A DNA stretch of 64,000 bases from assembly GCA_947471745.1 (NCBI GenBank), contig CANJKZ010000955.1, positions 1,981,501 through 2,045,500 of the forward strand, written 5' to 3'. The notes under the pieces were generated by a model. That model was not told the DNA's origin, searched no databases, and saw nothing but the letters and a program-made list of their open reading frames with translations. Made by a program: the position numbers and the translations under genes. Every line of letters starts with the position of its first letter. The stretch's first letter is position 1. Below, piece after piece: positions 12,195 to 23,742 of this stretch. This DNA comes from Closterium sp. Naga37s-1. Lineage: Eukaryota; Streptophyta; Zygnematophyceae; Desmidiales; Closteriaceae.

Positions 12195-12739
12195 GTGCAT
12201 ACATACATACAGACTCACATACGTACGTATACATATACACACACACACTTACAAACGCATACACCAAACATAGTTACTCACACAAGCAAACACATTCACA
12301 CAATCAAAAGCACGAACACCGGCAAACCAGCAAAAAACGCGCGATAGTAAATAACATGCAAATCAACGGTAAAAGGACAATATGATATATCACTATCAGT
12401 GACCAATACACATTTTCCAGATTGAAATCGCATTCCTGACGAGCAAGGCTCCTGAGAAACGGATTTAGGAAGTGGAAAGGAGGATCGGAAAGAAATAGTC
12501 GGTAGAAATAAAACAGAAAAATGGTATGAGGTGTGATGAAATGACGAGAAAAATGAATAACAAAGAAACGAATGAAACAATACAAGGGCTAAGAAAAACG
12601 CCGTGAGTATTGAAGGGTTAGTGCTGACAAATAGCAATGAGAACAACGTACCAAGGCATAAAACAAAAGTTAGGAATGGGAACAGAGGGAAAGAGACATA
12701 ACAAGACAGTAAACAAAAGAAGAGAATATAACGAAATAC
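12195..12739. other. AT-rich spacer with CA/TACA simple repeats; no gene seen
   Basis: It begins in a TACATACATAC/CACACA simple repeat (12199-12260) and continues as AT-rich DNA. Open frames are short and look random. Confidence 0.55.
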
Positions 12740-13024
12740 GGAGAGCGAGAACAACAGAGAGCGAGAGCGTGAGAGAGAGGACGAGAGAGAGAGGACGAAC
12801 GAGAGAGAACTAACGAGAGAGAACGGACGAGAGAGAGAATGAACGAGAGAGAGAGAACGAGAGAGGGAGAGAACTATAGAGAGAGAATGAGAGAGAGAAT
12901 GAACGAGAGAGAGAGAACGAGAGAGGGAGAGAACTAGAGAGAGAGAGAACGAGAGAGAGAGAACGAACGAGAGAGAGAGAAGGAGAGAGAGGGAACAAGA
13001 GAGAGAGAACGAGAGAGAGAGAAC

Positions 13025-13117
<93 letters not shown>
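12740..13117 (+). repeat. long GA-rich microsatellite, left end of the LINE array
   Basis: Imperfect GAGAGA with interspersed GAACGA/GAACGAGAG units, becoming pure (GA)n from about 13040. A similar imperfect tract with the same GAACGAGAG units lies at the far right of the LINE array (28678-28780). The simplest reading is one ancestral GA locus split by insertions. Confidence 0.9.
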
Positions 13118-13118
<1 letters not shown>

Positions 13119-13230
13119 CCCTAGTCCTTAGTCTCTCCAGCCCTCTCCAAGCCTAGTATAAAGGCCCTAGGACCTTGTCCTAGAGCCTCATTATTCAGTT
13201 CTGTGTCCATTTTGCTCTCCTAACCAAGCG
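13118..13230 (+). mobile_element. isolated 5'-end fragment of a GA-targeted LINE (113 bp)
   Basis: GCCCTAGTCCTT...ACCAAGCGG matches the first 113 bp of the LINE at 18449 almost base for base, including TATAAAGG at 13157-13164 and the CTAGGAC-CTT-GTCCTAG hairpin. It then passes straight into (GA)n. It has GA tract on both sides and no coding part. It could be an internal deletion between element and GA tract, or an aborted or template-jumping insertion product. Confidence 0.8.
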
Positions 13231-13238
13231 GGAGAGAG

Positions 13239-13318
<80 letters not shown>
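13231..13318 (+). repeat. (GA)n microsatellite
   Basis: Nearly pure GA dinucleotide between the 5'-end fragment and the first full LINE. Confidence 0.9.
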
Positions 13319-13319
<1 letters not shown>

Positions 13320-13465
13320 CATAGGCCTAGTCCTTAGCCTCTCCTTCCCCTTCCTCCTTAGTATTTAAGGCTTTGTTGCCTGTCTAGCTTCTCATTATTC
13401 AGTTTGAAGTTGGTTTCTCATTACACGCCTGGCATGTCCTATGGCAATCTAGCTGAAGGAAAAGC
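13319..13465 (+). promoter_or_regulatory. 5' UTR/promoter-like region of LINE A
   Basis: Shared with B and C: CCTAGTCCTTAGCCTCTCC, then a TATA-like box (TATTTAAGG, 13362-13370), a hairpin (AGGC-TTTGTT-GCCT) and CTCATTATTCAGTT. The TATA-like box lies about 45 bp inside the element, and conserved sequence continues upstream of it to the GA tract. Transcripts may therefore start in or near the GA repeat, or the TATA resemblance may be irrelevant. This is inferred from sequence alone. Confidence 0.5.
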
Positions 13466-16400
13466 ATGGGGCAAACGGAGCCCGCGTCTACATGCGGTGA
13501 GCTCCAAGGGCGTGAAGAACGCCCGTCAGGGAGCGCCACAGCTCCCGGACCACAAGCGTGCTTGCGCCGATCGCCACGGCTCCAGATCCTGCGCGCAAGT
13601 GCCGCCTCAAGCCCCGGACGGCTTCGTCAAGCAGTCCCGCAGCAGCAGCGCCACCCTCCACGGGCGCAGCCAGCACAGGCGCCAACAGCACCGCGAGCTG
13701 GTCCGCCGCGTCCAGGCACGAGTCACGCTGGCGGCCACGGAAGGTCTCAGGAGGGATCACAGGGAGAGTCGAGTGGGCAAGCACCTGAATCAGCAGCAGA
13801 GCGTGGAGACTGTCAGCGAGGCGGTGTAGCTGTCCGAGAGTCGCCTCGGGAACACGGGTCTGCAGAGGCTGGAGTGCCTCCGCCAGGAACTGGAGCGGCT
13901 CATCAGCATCAGCAGGGAGAGCGAACGGAGCCGCCAACGAGCCGCCACCTGCGGCCACAAATTCCACTCTTGCAACAGGCGGAACCGGCGGCAGATGGAG
14001 ACGAGAGCCGGGAGCAGGCGCCGATACAGCGGGAGAAGGAGCTGGCAGCGCTTGGATCTGGGGGGAAGGCGCAGCAACAGGCTGCGGGTTTGGGGGGAGC
14101 GCAGCCGGACGGGGAGCCTCGCGGGCTGGCAAGGCGCGCAGCGATCTGCTCTGGCTCTGCACCGCCCTCTCCTCCCGAACCGCCCTCGACACTTCCCGCT
14201 GAAGATCCGCCATCGTCACGGGCGGGCGATACCCCCCACCCCCGCCACGAGCACGGGGACCCCTCCAATCCCCTTGACCCCCGGGGTGAGCAGGCCAGCG
14301 CGACTGTTGCTGGTACCGCCGTGGAGACTCACGCCGGCGACGAGTTGATTTGCGGTCCTGGTGGGGAGCGGGGGAATGGGGCCGCGACGAGCGACGGTCA
14401 GGCGACGGAGGGCGTGACGGCTGGCCTGCAGGAACCACCGCCGTCACAGCGGGAGCGGACTGACCCGCCGCCGCAGGCGCAACCGACGGAGCCGGTTCGC
14501 CAGTGGTGGCGGACGCCGCCTTTGGTGACGAAGCAGAGGCCTGCGCAGGCAGGCAGGGGGCAGAAGCGTTCGGCGCAACACAGGCGCCAGAGACAGGTGC
14601 AGGGGGTTCAGCAACACCCTCAGCAGGGGCAGACGCCGACGGCTCGACAAGGGGAGCCAGGGAGCCTGGTGACGCAGGCGGAGCAGACGGAACAGCAGCG
14701 GGAGCGGTCGGACCAGCCTCTGCCCCGGCAAGGGGAGCCGCGGGTGCGTGGGGAGGAGTCTTTTCAGAGACTGCTGTCACGTGCTTCGGAGCCGGCGGTA
14801 GAGGGGGCTCCGTCGCCATGTTCGCCCTTTCGGGCTCCGCCGGAGGCCTGGCGACCACAGCCGACCAGGCGGCAGCGAGCCCTGGTGACGGCTCAGGTGC
14901 TCCGGCAATCACCATCTCGAGAGCAGGGAAGCCGTGGGGCGAGGAGAGAAACCGTAAGCGGAACGGGCGGAGGACCAGAGAATGGGTATCAGATGGCGGC
15001 GAGAAGGGCTTTAAACACCATGGAGGAAACTAATGACGAAGACGAGCGGGACGACCCATCTTATAGGGAAGAAGCCCTTCCTGAGAGCGAGAACGAGGAG
15101 ACGGAGGGGGAAGGCATGGCGAGAGAAGGACCAAGGAGAAGGGAAGAGGTAGTGCAGCAGACGGACTTGCAAGTGCCACAGATGGCTCAACCATCGTCCG
15201 ATGTCGATCGGACGGGCGCAAATCCAACCTCAAGCCCCCCAATAAGATCGAGCCGCGCCGGGAGAAATCGAACCACCAATGCCTGTACCACGGCACGCCC
15301 ATCAGCATCATTCCCCCGCTACTTTTCACCAGACGAGCTCGCGAAGCGGACAGACCTGTTCGCAGGCATTACGAATTGGGATATTGCAGCACTATGCGAC
15401 AGTCGTCAGCCTCCACTGTCGCGGCGTTTACCGCCAAACTTGTGTCAGCTGTTCTCGCTGGCGTTACTGACGCCGTTACTGCACCTCTCACGAAACCCCG
15501 AGTCAGAGACAGGTTGGCGCCTGCTGTTGTTTCTCCCGCGCCTAACACTTCGCCAAACCTCGCCACGACGACCGAATTGGCCGGAAATCAAGACCCGACT
15601 CCGAGCCTTCCAGCGTGGCGAATGGGAGCAGCTGTATCAGGACGCGGCGGATGCAGTCAATGCGCCTCCACCGCCTCGACATCAGCCCGACGCAGCTGGT
15701 GTGCTCAGCCGAGCCGAAGGCCTGGCGAAACGTGGCAGCCTGCGACGGGCCGTGCTGGCCCTGGAGTCAACACCCGTCTGTACCCCGAGCCCCGAAATAC
15801 TGGAGGAGCTGCGCTTGAAGCACCCGCCTGCTGAACCCGGCGAGGTGACATGGCCCACGCCACGAGGGTCAACGCTTTCAATCCCGCACGCTGACTTTGC
15901 CAAGATGCTGGGTAGATGCGAAAATGGAGTTGGAGCCGGGCCGTCGGGCATGACATTTGAGCACCTGCGCGACGCGGCAATCACAAATGCACTGGTCAGC
16001 ACCCAACTGCACGCCTTAGTAAACACCATCCTGGGAGGAAATTTGCCAGCCTCGGTGGCAAACCTCCTCACCGCGTCTCGACTCATCGCCTTGGCCAAAC
16101 CTGGGGGAGGGGCTCGGCCAATAGCGATAGGTGAATGCTTGACGAGGCTGGCTGCCAAGGCGGCCCTGTCAGCAGTGGGAGAAGCTGCCCGCGATTTCTT
16201 CTTGCCTCTACAGTATGGCGTGGCAGTGCCAGGTGGAGCCGAAACAGTAATCCACGCGGCCAGAGCCTACCTGGACGTTCACCCCACCAGCATGGTACTG
16301 CAAGCGGACATTGCGAACGCGTTCAACAGCGTTTCGCGACATGCCATCGCCACAGCGTTACAAGACCCCGCCCTCTCGCCACTACTACCGTTCGTGAAAC

Positions 16401-18247
16401 TAACCTACGGTAACCCATCGCAGCTGCTTCTAGACGTCAATTTCAACTCCGAACCCCTGCGAAGCGAACGCGGAGTTCGCCAGGGAGATCCATTGGGTCC
16501 GTTACTGTTCGCGGCTGGGATTCACGCCACACTTCGCGACACCGCCACCACACACCCAGACGTGCTTTGTCTGGCCTACGCAGATGACGTCATACTCCTT
16601 GGGAACGCGGCTGACACTGTAGCAGCATTCAACCACTTCACTTCCAACTTGACACAATTGGGGCTGGCACACAACCCATGTAAATGTGCAGCCTGGAGCG
16701 GAACAGCAGCAGAGATTGATCAACTACCGCCGGGAGTTCCCTTTTCCCAGGACGGCGTGCAGCTGCTGGGGAGTTTCGTAGGCCCCGACCGTGGGGCAGC
16801 GCAGTTCCTGTCGGGACAGCTGCGGGAGATGGCAAAACCATTACCACTCCTGGAGAAAGCCGATCCCCAGGTCGCGTCACTGCTGCTCACCCGCTGTATC
16901 TCGAGGCGGGTGGCATATCTCACCAGGACGACGCCGCTACGATTACTTCCGCGCGATACCTGGAGCCAGTGGGGGATGGATTTGCTTACGACGCTACTGA
17001 CCGCCTGTGGCATCCGCGTTCCAACCCACCGCGCCGAGCAATCTCGCGTTTGGGCGCAAGCTTCCCTGCCGCCGTCGCTAGGGGGAATCGGCATTACAGA
17101 CCCCTTAATCGAAGGGGTGTACGGCTACACCGCGAGCTTCACACAGGCCGCGCTTTTTCTGGCATCACTGGAGTGTGCCCCTCGCGGCGCGCTGATGCGG
17201 GCCCGGGATCACATGCTGCTGCCTGCAGACGTCACCACTCCCCTTCATGAGTGGCTCACTGAGTGCGAAGCCGCGTTACCCCTGGATGCACGAGAAATCC
17301 TGGAGAAGGAGCGGCTGAAGCGGTCGGATGTGAGACTACAACATGCACTAGCTTTACAGGTGCACGGGAGCAGATACGCCGTGCAGGTTTAGGAGACACG
17401 GCATATGGAGCTGAACCCCCTGAGCGGACACACGCAACGGATGTTTTCGCTGACCGGTTACGGGACCGGGGACTGGTTGACAGCCATCCCCATTGCGACG
17501 AACAGGAGGATAGGGCCAGTTCACTTCTCCAATGCCGTGCGCTTCCGGCTGGCCCTTCCTTTCTCCACGCCTAAAAACTGCGACTGCTCTGACCATACCG
17601 CTATCCCAGACCCCCGCCTCCCTAACCACCTTCTCCGTTGCGGCACGCGCAAGCACCGTATCAACACCCACAACGAGCTGCGGGATGCTTGCATTAGCAT
17701 GGCCCAAGACGCAGGGTTCATCGTCCATAGCGAGACCTCGGCATACTGCCCCATTGAGGAACAGACCGCGGACTTTACGATGACACACAGAAGCAGCGGC
17801 ACTGTCTACGTGTGCGACGTCACCATCACAGATCCTATTAGCACTAGGGACCCGGAGGCACAGAAGGGCAGGGGCTGGGCGGCACGGGAGCAGGCTGACA
17901 AGAAGGTCAAGCACTATGCTGCCCGGCCAGAGACGGTGAATTTCTTTCCTCTAGCGGTGGATACCTACGGCTGCCCCTGTGCTGAGGTGCCAGTTTTCCT
18001 GAAGCTATTGGCGGACACTGCAGCTCGGCGCCACTTCAACGCCGACTCCAAGTCATTCTACGCTGCTAAGTTCCTGCATCAGTTCAGGCAACGCTGGTCT
18101 GTGGCCCTACAAAGGGCCCAGTCCGTGGGTCTCCTGCTCAAACTAGGGGAGGCAGCGGCAGTGGAGAACCCGCCTGTGGGAGGGATCGGGGATGAGTTAC
18201 ACCTAGGGGACTGCTTTGCAGTCATTGAGCCCTTTGTGGAATTGTAG
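13466..18247 (+). CDS. LINE A polyprotein: RT + CCHC + restriction-like endonuclease
   Basis: Starts at MGQTEPAST, at the same place as MGQASGDP in copy C. Residues about 1-480 are Pro/Gln/Arg-rich and low in complexity, and they overlap the antisense ORF. Conservation between copies begins at the GPENGYQMAARRAL motif near 14.97 kb. The RT follows: ENGVGAGPSGMTFEHLRDAAI near 15.92 kb, PIAIGECLTRLAAKAAL, LQADIANAFNSVSR (catalytic Asp), GVRQGDPLGPLLFAAG and YADD (residues 1038-1041). The C-terminus has a CDC...HLLRC zinc motif (17.57-17.64 kb) and an endonuclease core AD-x15-CDVTITDP with a following ADKK (17.77-17.90 kb). One in-frame TAG (17390-17392) separates RT from zinc/endonuclease; copy C has CAG there, so A carries a C-to-T nonsense change and is probably inactive. 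Confidence 0.9.
13488..14915 (-). CDS. conserved antisense ORF of LINE A (475 aa, function unknown)
   Basis: Read from 14915 it begins MVIAGAPEPSP. A Pro/Ala-rich part is followed by an Arg/Ser-rich patch (about residue 190), a Gly/Arg stretch (RGPRARGGGGGYRPP), a short helix TMADLQREVSRAVREE, a Pro-rich linker, and a C-terminal helical domain of about 120 residues. That domain contains CLDAADQLAVLLAPVLAAPV and LRAGSGAVAIGASTLVV and ends HRM-stop. Copies B and C have the same protein at the same place with the same final Met-stop. Codon by codon, A and B differ mostly at the third position of this antisense frame, which is the second position of the sense frame, so selection has acted on this reading. 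The basic Gly/Arg stretch suggests nucleic-acid binding, like a Gag-type ORF1, but no family was recognised. An antisense promoter would be required. Confidence 0.72.
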   Translation of the reverse strand: MVIAGAPEPSPGLAAAWSAVVARPPAEPERANMATEPPLPPAPKHVTAVSEKTPPHAPAAPLAGAEAGPTAPAAVPSAPPASPGSLAPLVEPSASAPAEGVAEPPAPVSGACVAPNASAPCLPAQASASSPKAASATTGEPAPSVAPAAAGQSAPAVTAVVPAGQPSRPPSPDRRSSRPHSPAPHQDRKSTRRRRESPRRYQQQSRWPAHPGGQGDWRGPRARGGGGGYRPPVTMADLQREVSRAVREERAVQSQSRSLRALPAREAPRPAALPPNPQPVAAPSPQIQALPAPSPAVSAPAPGSRLHLPPVPPVARVEFVAAGGGSLAAPFALPADADEPLQFLAEALQPLQTRVPEATLGQLHRLADSLHALLLIQVLAHSTLPVIPPETFRGRQRDSCLDAADQLAVLLAPVLAAPVEGGAAAAGLLDEAVRGLRRHLRAGSGAVAIGASTLVVRELWRSLTGVLHALGAHRM

Positions 18248-18740
<493 letters not shown>

Positions 18741-21700
18741 ATGAATCAAGCCGCGGGGGGTGCTACATCCGATCCGCCTGCAGGGCATGCAGAATGCCCG
18801 TCATCGTCTGCCACACCGAGCGGACCACCAGAGTGGCGGCGCCAATCGCGTCGGCTCCGGAACCTGCCCGCAGGTACCTCCGTAAGTCCCGCACAGCCAC
18901 GTCCAGTTGCCCCACAGCCCCAACGCCTCCCCGCACGGGCGCGGCCAACACAGGCGCTAGGAGGAGGGCAATCTGGTCGGCCGCGTCAAGACAGTCGTCC
19001 CGCGGGCCGTCAAGCAGAGATTCCGCTGGAACAGGCGGAAGAGACCCGTGCGACAGGGACTGCACAAGAAGGAGGGCACGGAGGCTCTCCGAGAGCCTCC
19101 ATAACTGGCCAAGCGTCGCCACCGGAACCTCGGCGCGCGGGGGAAGGAGCTCCTCCGCCAGAGAAGGGAGCTGTAGTCGAGGAAGTCCAGCCCCACCACC
19201 ACGAGCAGGGGCCGAGGGAGTCGGCAGGGACACCGCGGGCGTCGGAGCAACCACGGGGGGAGCGACCGGAAAGGGAGCAGACGGCATTGGAGCCGCACGT
19301 TGCGAGCTGTTCAGACTCGCCGGGCCGGCCTGACCGTCGCGAAACGCCTCAGTCACAATCTGCCGCACGTCCGCGATTGTTGCTGGCGCGTCCAGCCACC
19401 CGCCACGCCCGCGACCGCGACCCCCCCTCCAACCACCCTGGCGCACATGCCAGTCCGCCAGCGGCTGCCGTCGGCGAGGGGAATCACGCCGCCGACGAGA
19501 CACATCCCGCTCATCTTGGGGGGAGGGCGAATGAGGACGGGAGTTATGCTGCTGCACAGCCGGAGGAAGGGCATGGGCAGACGCGGAAGCCGCGGGGAGC
19601 GGAGAGGCAGACTTCCCGCCCGGTGCATCAAGGGATGCAGCAGGAGACACCACAGGCAGCGCCTCAGGCGCAGGAGGAGGCGCCACGCCAGACGCAGATG
19701 CCACCCCAGCAACAGCCGCCGTCTCAGCAGGCGACGGCAACACCGGAACGTGAGGCGCGGGAGAGGGCGCCGCGCCAGGAGCAGGGAGAGGCGCCACGTC
19801 AGCCGCAGGCGCCAGAACGAAGGCAGGCACAGGCGCCGGCGCCACTACGCGCGGTTGGACGGCCACACCCGCCGAATCTCGTCCAGAGTCGACTACCGTG
19901 GAGCACGCGTGTGCAGGAGAACCCGCGACAGACATTGCCGCAACAGGGGCAACCGGCGCCGACTGTATCGGCGAGGCAAGCGCAGCTAACGCCACGCCAA
20001 ACGGCCGCGGCGAATACGGCACAGGGGAACCGCCACCAACCGCCACGGGCATTACGTGGAGGCAGAGGCGGGCGGCAGCGAGCTGCGGGGCGTGGCCGAG
20101 GACGGGAGAACGGCTTCCAACGGGCGGCGAGGCGGGCTTTAACAGATGCGGATGTCAACAACGCGGCGGAGGATGAAGCAGATGAGGCGCAAGACCCCAC
20201 CTTTATCGCCCAGCCAGCCGCTGAATCAACCACGGAAGGAAGTGGTGGGGATGGTGGGGAAGCTGCTCTAGTAGTGGAGAGTCGAGTGAATGTTGCAACA
20301 CCCGCCCGAGCCGCATCTGCACAAACTGGAATTGGGGGGGAACCAAACCCAGACGCACCCCACACCACCACACCACCAACACTCCAATTCTTGCCAGAAC
20401 AGCTGGCGAAGGACATGATCCGCTTCAACGAAATTCGCACCTGTGACCTGACACCACTACGCGACAGTCGTCAGCCCCCCCTCTCCCGCAAAATTCCGCA
20501 CCAGTTTTGCAAACGCGCTGCTGACACCCCTGCTGCACCTCGCACGCCACCCTGACTCAGTACCGGGATGGCGCCTGATACTCTTTTTTCCCCGCCTAAT
20601 CCTTCGCCAGGCAAAACCAGGGAAGCCTAATTGGCCCGCAGTGAAGTTGCGCCTTCGTCAGTTTTTCAAGGGCGAATAGGAACAACTGTACGAGGCAGCC
20701 GTGGCAGCGGTCAACTCCCCCCCAGCGCAACGTCACCAGCCAGACGAGTTGGGAAAATGTGCCAGAGCAGAAGGACTTGTTCGAAAGGGCAGTCTTCGGC
20801 GGGCCATCCTAGCCCTCGAATCTACACCCGTGGCAGATCCAACGCCGGAGATACTGGATTCACTTAAATCCAAGCACCCACCCACGCCACCCGGACACAT
20901 TGACTGGACACCAACGGACGAGGCCCACGTGGTGACCATCACCTCAGCTGCATTCGCGAAAATCCTATGCCGCTGCGAAAACGGAGTGGGGGGAGGGCCG
21001 TCGGGGATGACGTTTGAACACCTCAGAGATGCAGCTATCGCCAACGCAGCCGTTACCACCCACCTCCACGCCCTCGTCAACACAATACTCCAAGGGAAAC
21101 TCCCCGAAGAGGTGTGCTCCCTGCTCACGTCCTCCCGCCTAATCGCTCTCGCCAAGCCAGAGGGAGGGACTTGGCCCATAGCCGTAGGAGAGTGTGTCCT
21201 ACGCCTCGCGGCAAAATCGGCACTTTTCTCACTAGCAGAAGTGGCACGAGCCCATTTCCTCCCACTCCAGTACTGCGTCGCCGTCCAGGGAGGTAGCGAG
21301 GCGATAATCCACGCCGCCAGATCATACATGAGCACGCACAGTGATGCCACGATTCTCCAGGCGGATCTCTCAAACGCATTTAATAGCATCAGTCGCGAGG
21401 CAATCGTAGCGGGCCTACGTGGAAATACGCTAGAAGGGATCCTCCCCCTAGTTCACTCCTCTTACGGCGCGCCGTCAGAGCTATTTCTTGACGCCGGCTT
21501 TAATAGCCCTCCCATATCCAGCATTACAGGGGTCCGCCAGGGCGACCCCCTCGGGCCCTTGCTCTTCGCCGCGGGCATCCACCCGTCCCTCGCCGCGACC
21601 GCAGCCGCCTTCCCGACCGTGCTCTGCCTCGCATTCGCTGACGATGTCACGTTCCTCGGCAGAGTGGCGGAGTGTACAGCGGCGTTCACCCACTTCACGA

Positions 21701-23304
21701 GCAGCCTCCGTAGCATGGGGCTCAGGCACAACGCCGGGAAATGTGCGGCGTGGAGCGCCGTCCGACCACCGGTGGGGGCCTTGCCGGAAGGGGTCCCATT
21801 CTGCCACGACGGACTGCATGTTCTGGGCAGCTTCATCGGTGCGCCAGATGGAACAGCCGCATTTATTCGGGCTCAGCTGCAAGCCATGACAACCCCTCTC
21901 CCGCAGATAGCCGACCTGGAACCACAGGCAGCATCACTGCTGCTGACGAGGTGCATCTCGAGGCGAATGTCATACCTCGCGCGCACAACCCCACTCACCC
22001 TTCTGCCCGAAGAGGAATGGTCACGGTGGGGCCAGAAGCTGCTCCACACACTGCTCGACGCCTGCGGCGTGCGCCACCCAAGGGGGGATGCGGAGGAACA
22101 ACGCGTGTGGGACCAGGCTTCCCTCCCCCCAAGCCTGGGAGGCCTGGGGCTGGCGGACCCATCGGTGGAGGGGCGCTACAGCTACCTGGCAAGCTTTGTC
22201 CAGGCGCACGGACTCCTAGCCTCCCTGCCCGGCCCCGCAGGAGCTCACCTCTCCACCGCCCTGAACTGGACAGAGGAGGTGGACCCGGACCCAAACCAAC
22301 TGCAAACCTGGCTAGGGGAGTGCAAGGCAAGCCTCACACAGGAGGGACGGGACCTGCTGGCGGCAGAAATGGCAGCACCCAAGGGACAGCTGCAGCACCG
22401 CCTTGCCCTCTTAGTCCAGGGTGGACGAAGTGCCGCTCAAGTTGCAGCGTCACGGCATATGGAGCTGAACCCCCTATGCGGCCACACCCAGCGGCTATTG
22501 TCCCTCACTGGCTACGGAGCGGGGGACTGGCTGATAGCCATCCCCTACATGCCCTCCCTCCCCCTCGATCCTGACCTCTTCTCATTCGCCCTCCAGTTCC
22601 GCCTAGGACTGCCTCTCCCCGTCCCTGACAACTGCGACTGCACAAAGAGAGTCGCCATAGCAGACAAGCGCCTCCCCAACCACCTCCTCCGCTGCGGCAC
22701 AGGGCACGGACGGACTAACACACACAACGAGCTGAGGGATGAGTGTGTGCGTATGGCTCAGGATGCGGGGTTCATAGTGCACAAGGAGAGCACGTCGTTT
22801 AGCCCGGTCGACAACAAGAAGGCCGACCTGGCCATTCGGGACAGAAGCAGTGGGGCGGTGTGGCTGGGTGACATAACCATCACCGACCCTATCAGCAAAC
22901 GAGACGAGACTGCTAGAAAGGGACGGGGATGGGCAGCAAGGGAGGCAGCAGATAAGAAAATCGGGCTATACCACGGCAGAGCTGAATTTGCGGGCTTTTA
23001 CCCGCTGGCAGTCGAGACCTATGGCTGCCCGTGCGACGAGGTGCAGGCTTTCCTGAAGCACCTGGTGGACAGAGCAGCACGCTTACACTTCAACGCGGAC
23101 CCCTCAAGCTTCCAGGCCGCAAAGCTGCTGCACCAGTTCCGCCAGCGGTGGTCTGTCACCTTGCAAAGGGCACAGGCAGTGAGCTTCCTTATCAAGATGA
23201 ACCTGGCAGCCCAGAAGGACAACCCAGCCTTAGGAGGCCCCGAGGGGGTCCTGGACCCGGGGGAGTGCTTTGCTATCCTAGAACCAGGCAATGGTAGCGA
23301 GTAG
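18741..23304 (+). pseudogene. LINE B polyprotein: RT + CCHC + endonuclease, frame-broken
   Basis: The first part (18741-20555) is a Pro/Gln/Arg-rich N-terminus that overlaps the antisense ORF and ends with the conserved RENGFQRAARRAL and CDLTPLRDSRQPPLSRK motifs. The second part (20701-23304, 867 aa open) has CENGVGGGPSGMTFEHLRDAAI, LQADLSNAFNSISR, GVRQGDPLGPLLFAAG, FADD (near 21.64 kb), then a CDC...HLLRC zinc motif and an endonuclease core KADLAIRDRSSGAVWLGDIT (22.82-22.89 kb). The two parts are in different frames and one frameshift near 20.5-20.7 kb links them. There is no TAG between RT and endonuclease here, unlike copy A. Confidence 0.88.
18763..20052 (-). CDS. conserved antisense ORF of LINE B (429 aa, function unknown)
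   Basis: Read from 20052 (MPVAVGGGSPVPYSP) it has the same order as in A: Ala/Pro-rich start, Arg/Ser patch (DERDVSRRRRDSPRRR), Gly/Arg stretch (GGWRGGRGRGRGGW), helix TIADVRQIVTEAF, Pro-rich linker, and helical domain with CLDAADQIALLLAPVLAAPV, LRAGSGADAIGAATLVV and ILHALQADRM-stop. Codons match copy A with mostly third-position changes (for example TGC/TGT, GCG/GCC, ATC/ATT, CAC/CAT in aligned codons). The frame is intact although the sense RT frame of this copy is broken. Confidence 0.72.
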   Translation of the reverse strand: MPVAVGGGSPVPYSPRPFGVALAALASPIQSAPVAPVAAMSVAGSPAHACSTVVDSGRDSAGVAVQPRVVAPAPVPAFVLAPAADVAPLPAPGAAPSPAPHVPVLPSPAETAAVAGVASASGVAPPPAPEALPVVSPAASLDAPGGKSASPLPAASASAHALPPAVQQHNSRPHSPSPQDERDVSRRRRDSPRRRQPLADWHVRQGGWRGGRGRGRGGWLDAPATIADVRQIVTEAFRDGQAGPASLNSSQRAAPMPSAPFPVAPPVVAPTPAVSLPTPSAPARGGGAGLPRLQLPSLAEELLPPRAEVPVATLGQLWRLSESLRALLLVQSLSHGSLPPVPAESLLDGPRDDCLDAADQIALLLAPVLAAPVRGGVGAVGQLDVAVRDLRRYLRAGSGADAIGAATLVVRSVWQTMTGILHALQADRM

Positions 23305-23432
23305 AAGACTTGGGGGGGGGGGGGGGGAGGGGGGGGGAAGGGGTAGGGAGGAGAATAGTTAGACATACCTATTTGTTGCTTGCTTGCTTGCCTCTGCTAT
23401 ATCTCTAATCTATATCAATACAAAGGTCCGTT

Positions 23433-23433
<1 letters not shown>

Positions 23434-23484
<51 letters not shown>
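23434..23484 (+). repeat. (GA)n microsatellite between LINE B and LINE C
   Basis: About 50 bp of pure GA dinucleotide joining the 3' end of B to the 5' end of C. Confidence 0.92.
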
Positions 23485-23485
<1 letters not shown>

Positions 23486-23742
23486 CCTAGTCCTTAGCCT
23501 CTCCAGCCCTCTCCAGCCCAGTATAAAGGCCCTAGGACCTTGTCCTAGTGCCTCATGATTCAGTTCTGTGTTCATTTTCTCTCCTAAACCGAGCGGCTCG
23601 CGCCGGCCGCCTTCGGCGGCCGACGCTCGACAGCGCGGCCTTCGGCCACGCGTGTGGGAACGGCAAGCACATCGCAGGCGGATGCAAATACTAACGCAAA
23701 GGCGTACACTCATGGCACGGGGCCCCATCTACTAGCGACAAC
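23485..23742 (+). promoter_or_regulatory. 5' UTR of LINE C with TATA-like box and hairpins
   Basis: TATAAAGG at 23522-23529, the CTAGGAC-CTT-GTCCTAG stem-loop, and CTCATGATTCAGTT, as in B. GC-rich palindromes follow (GGCCGCC-TTC-GGCGGCC and GCGGCC-TTC-GGCCAC) near 23606-23650. Confidence 0.5.
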
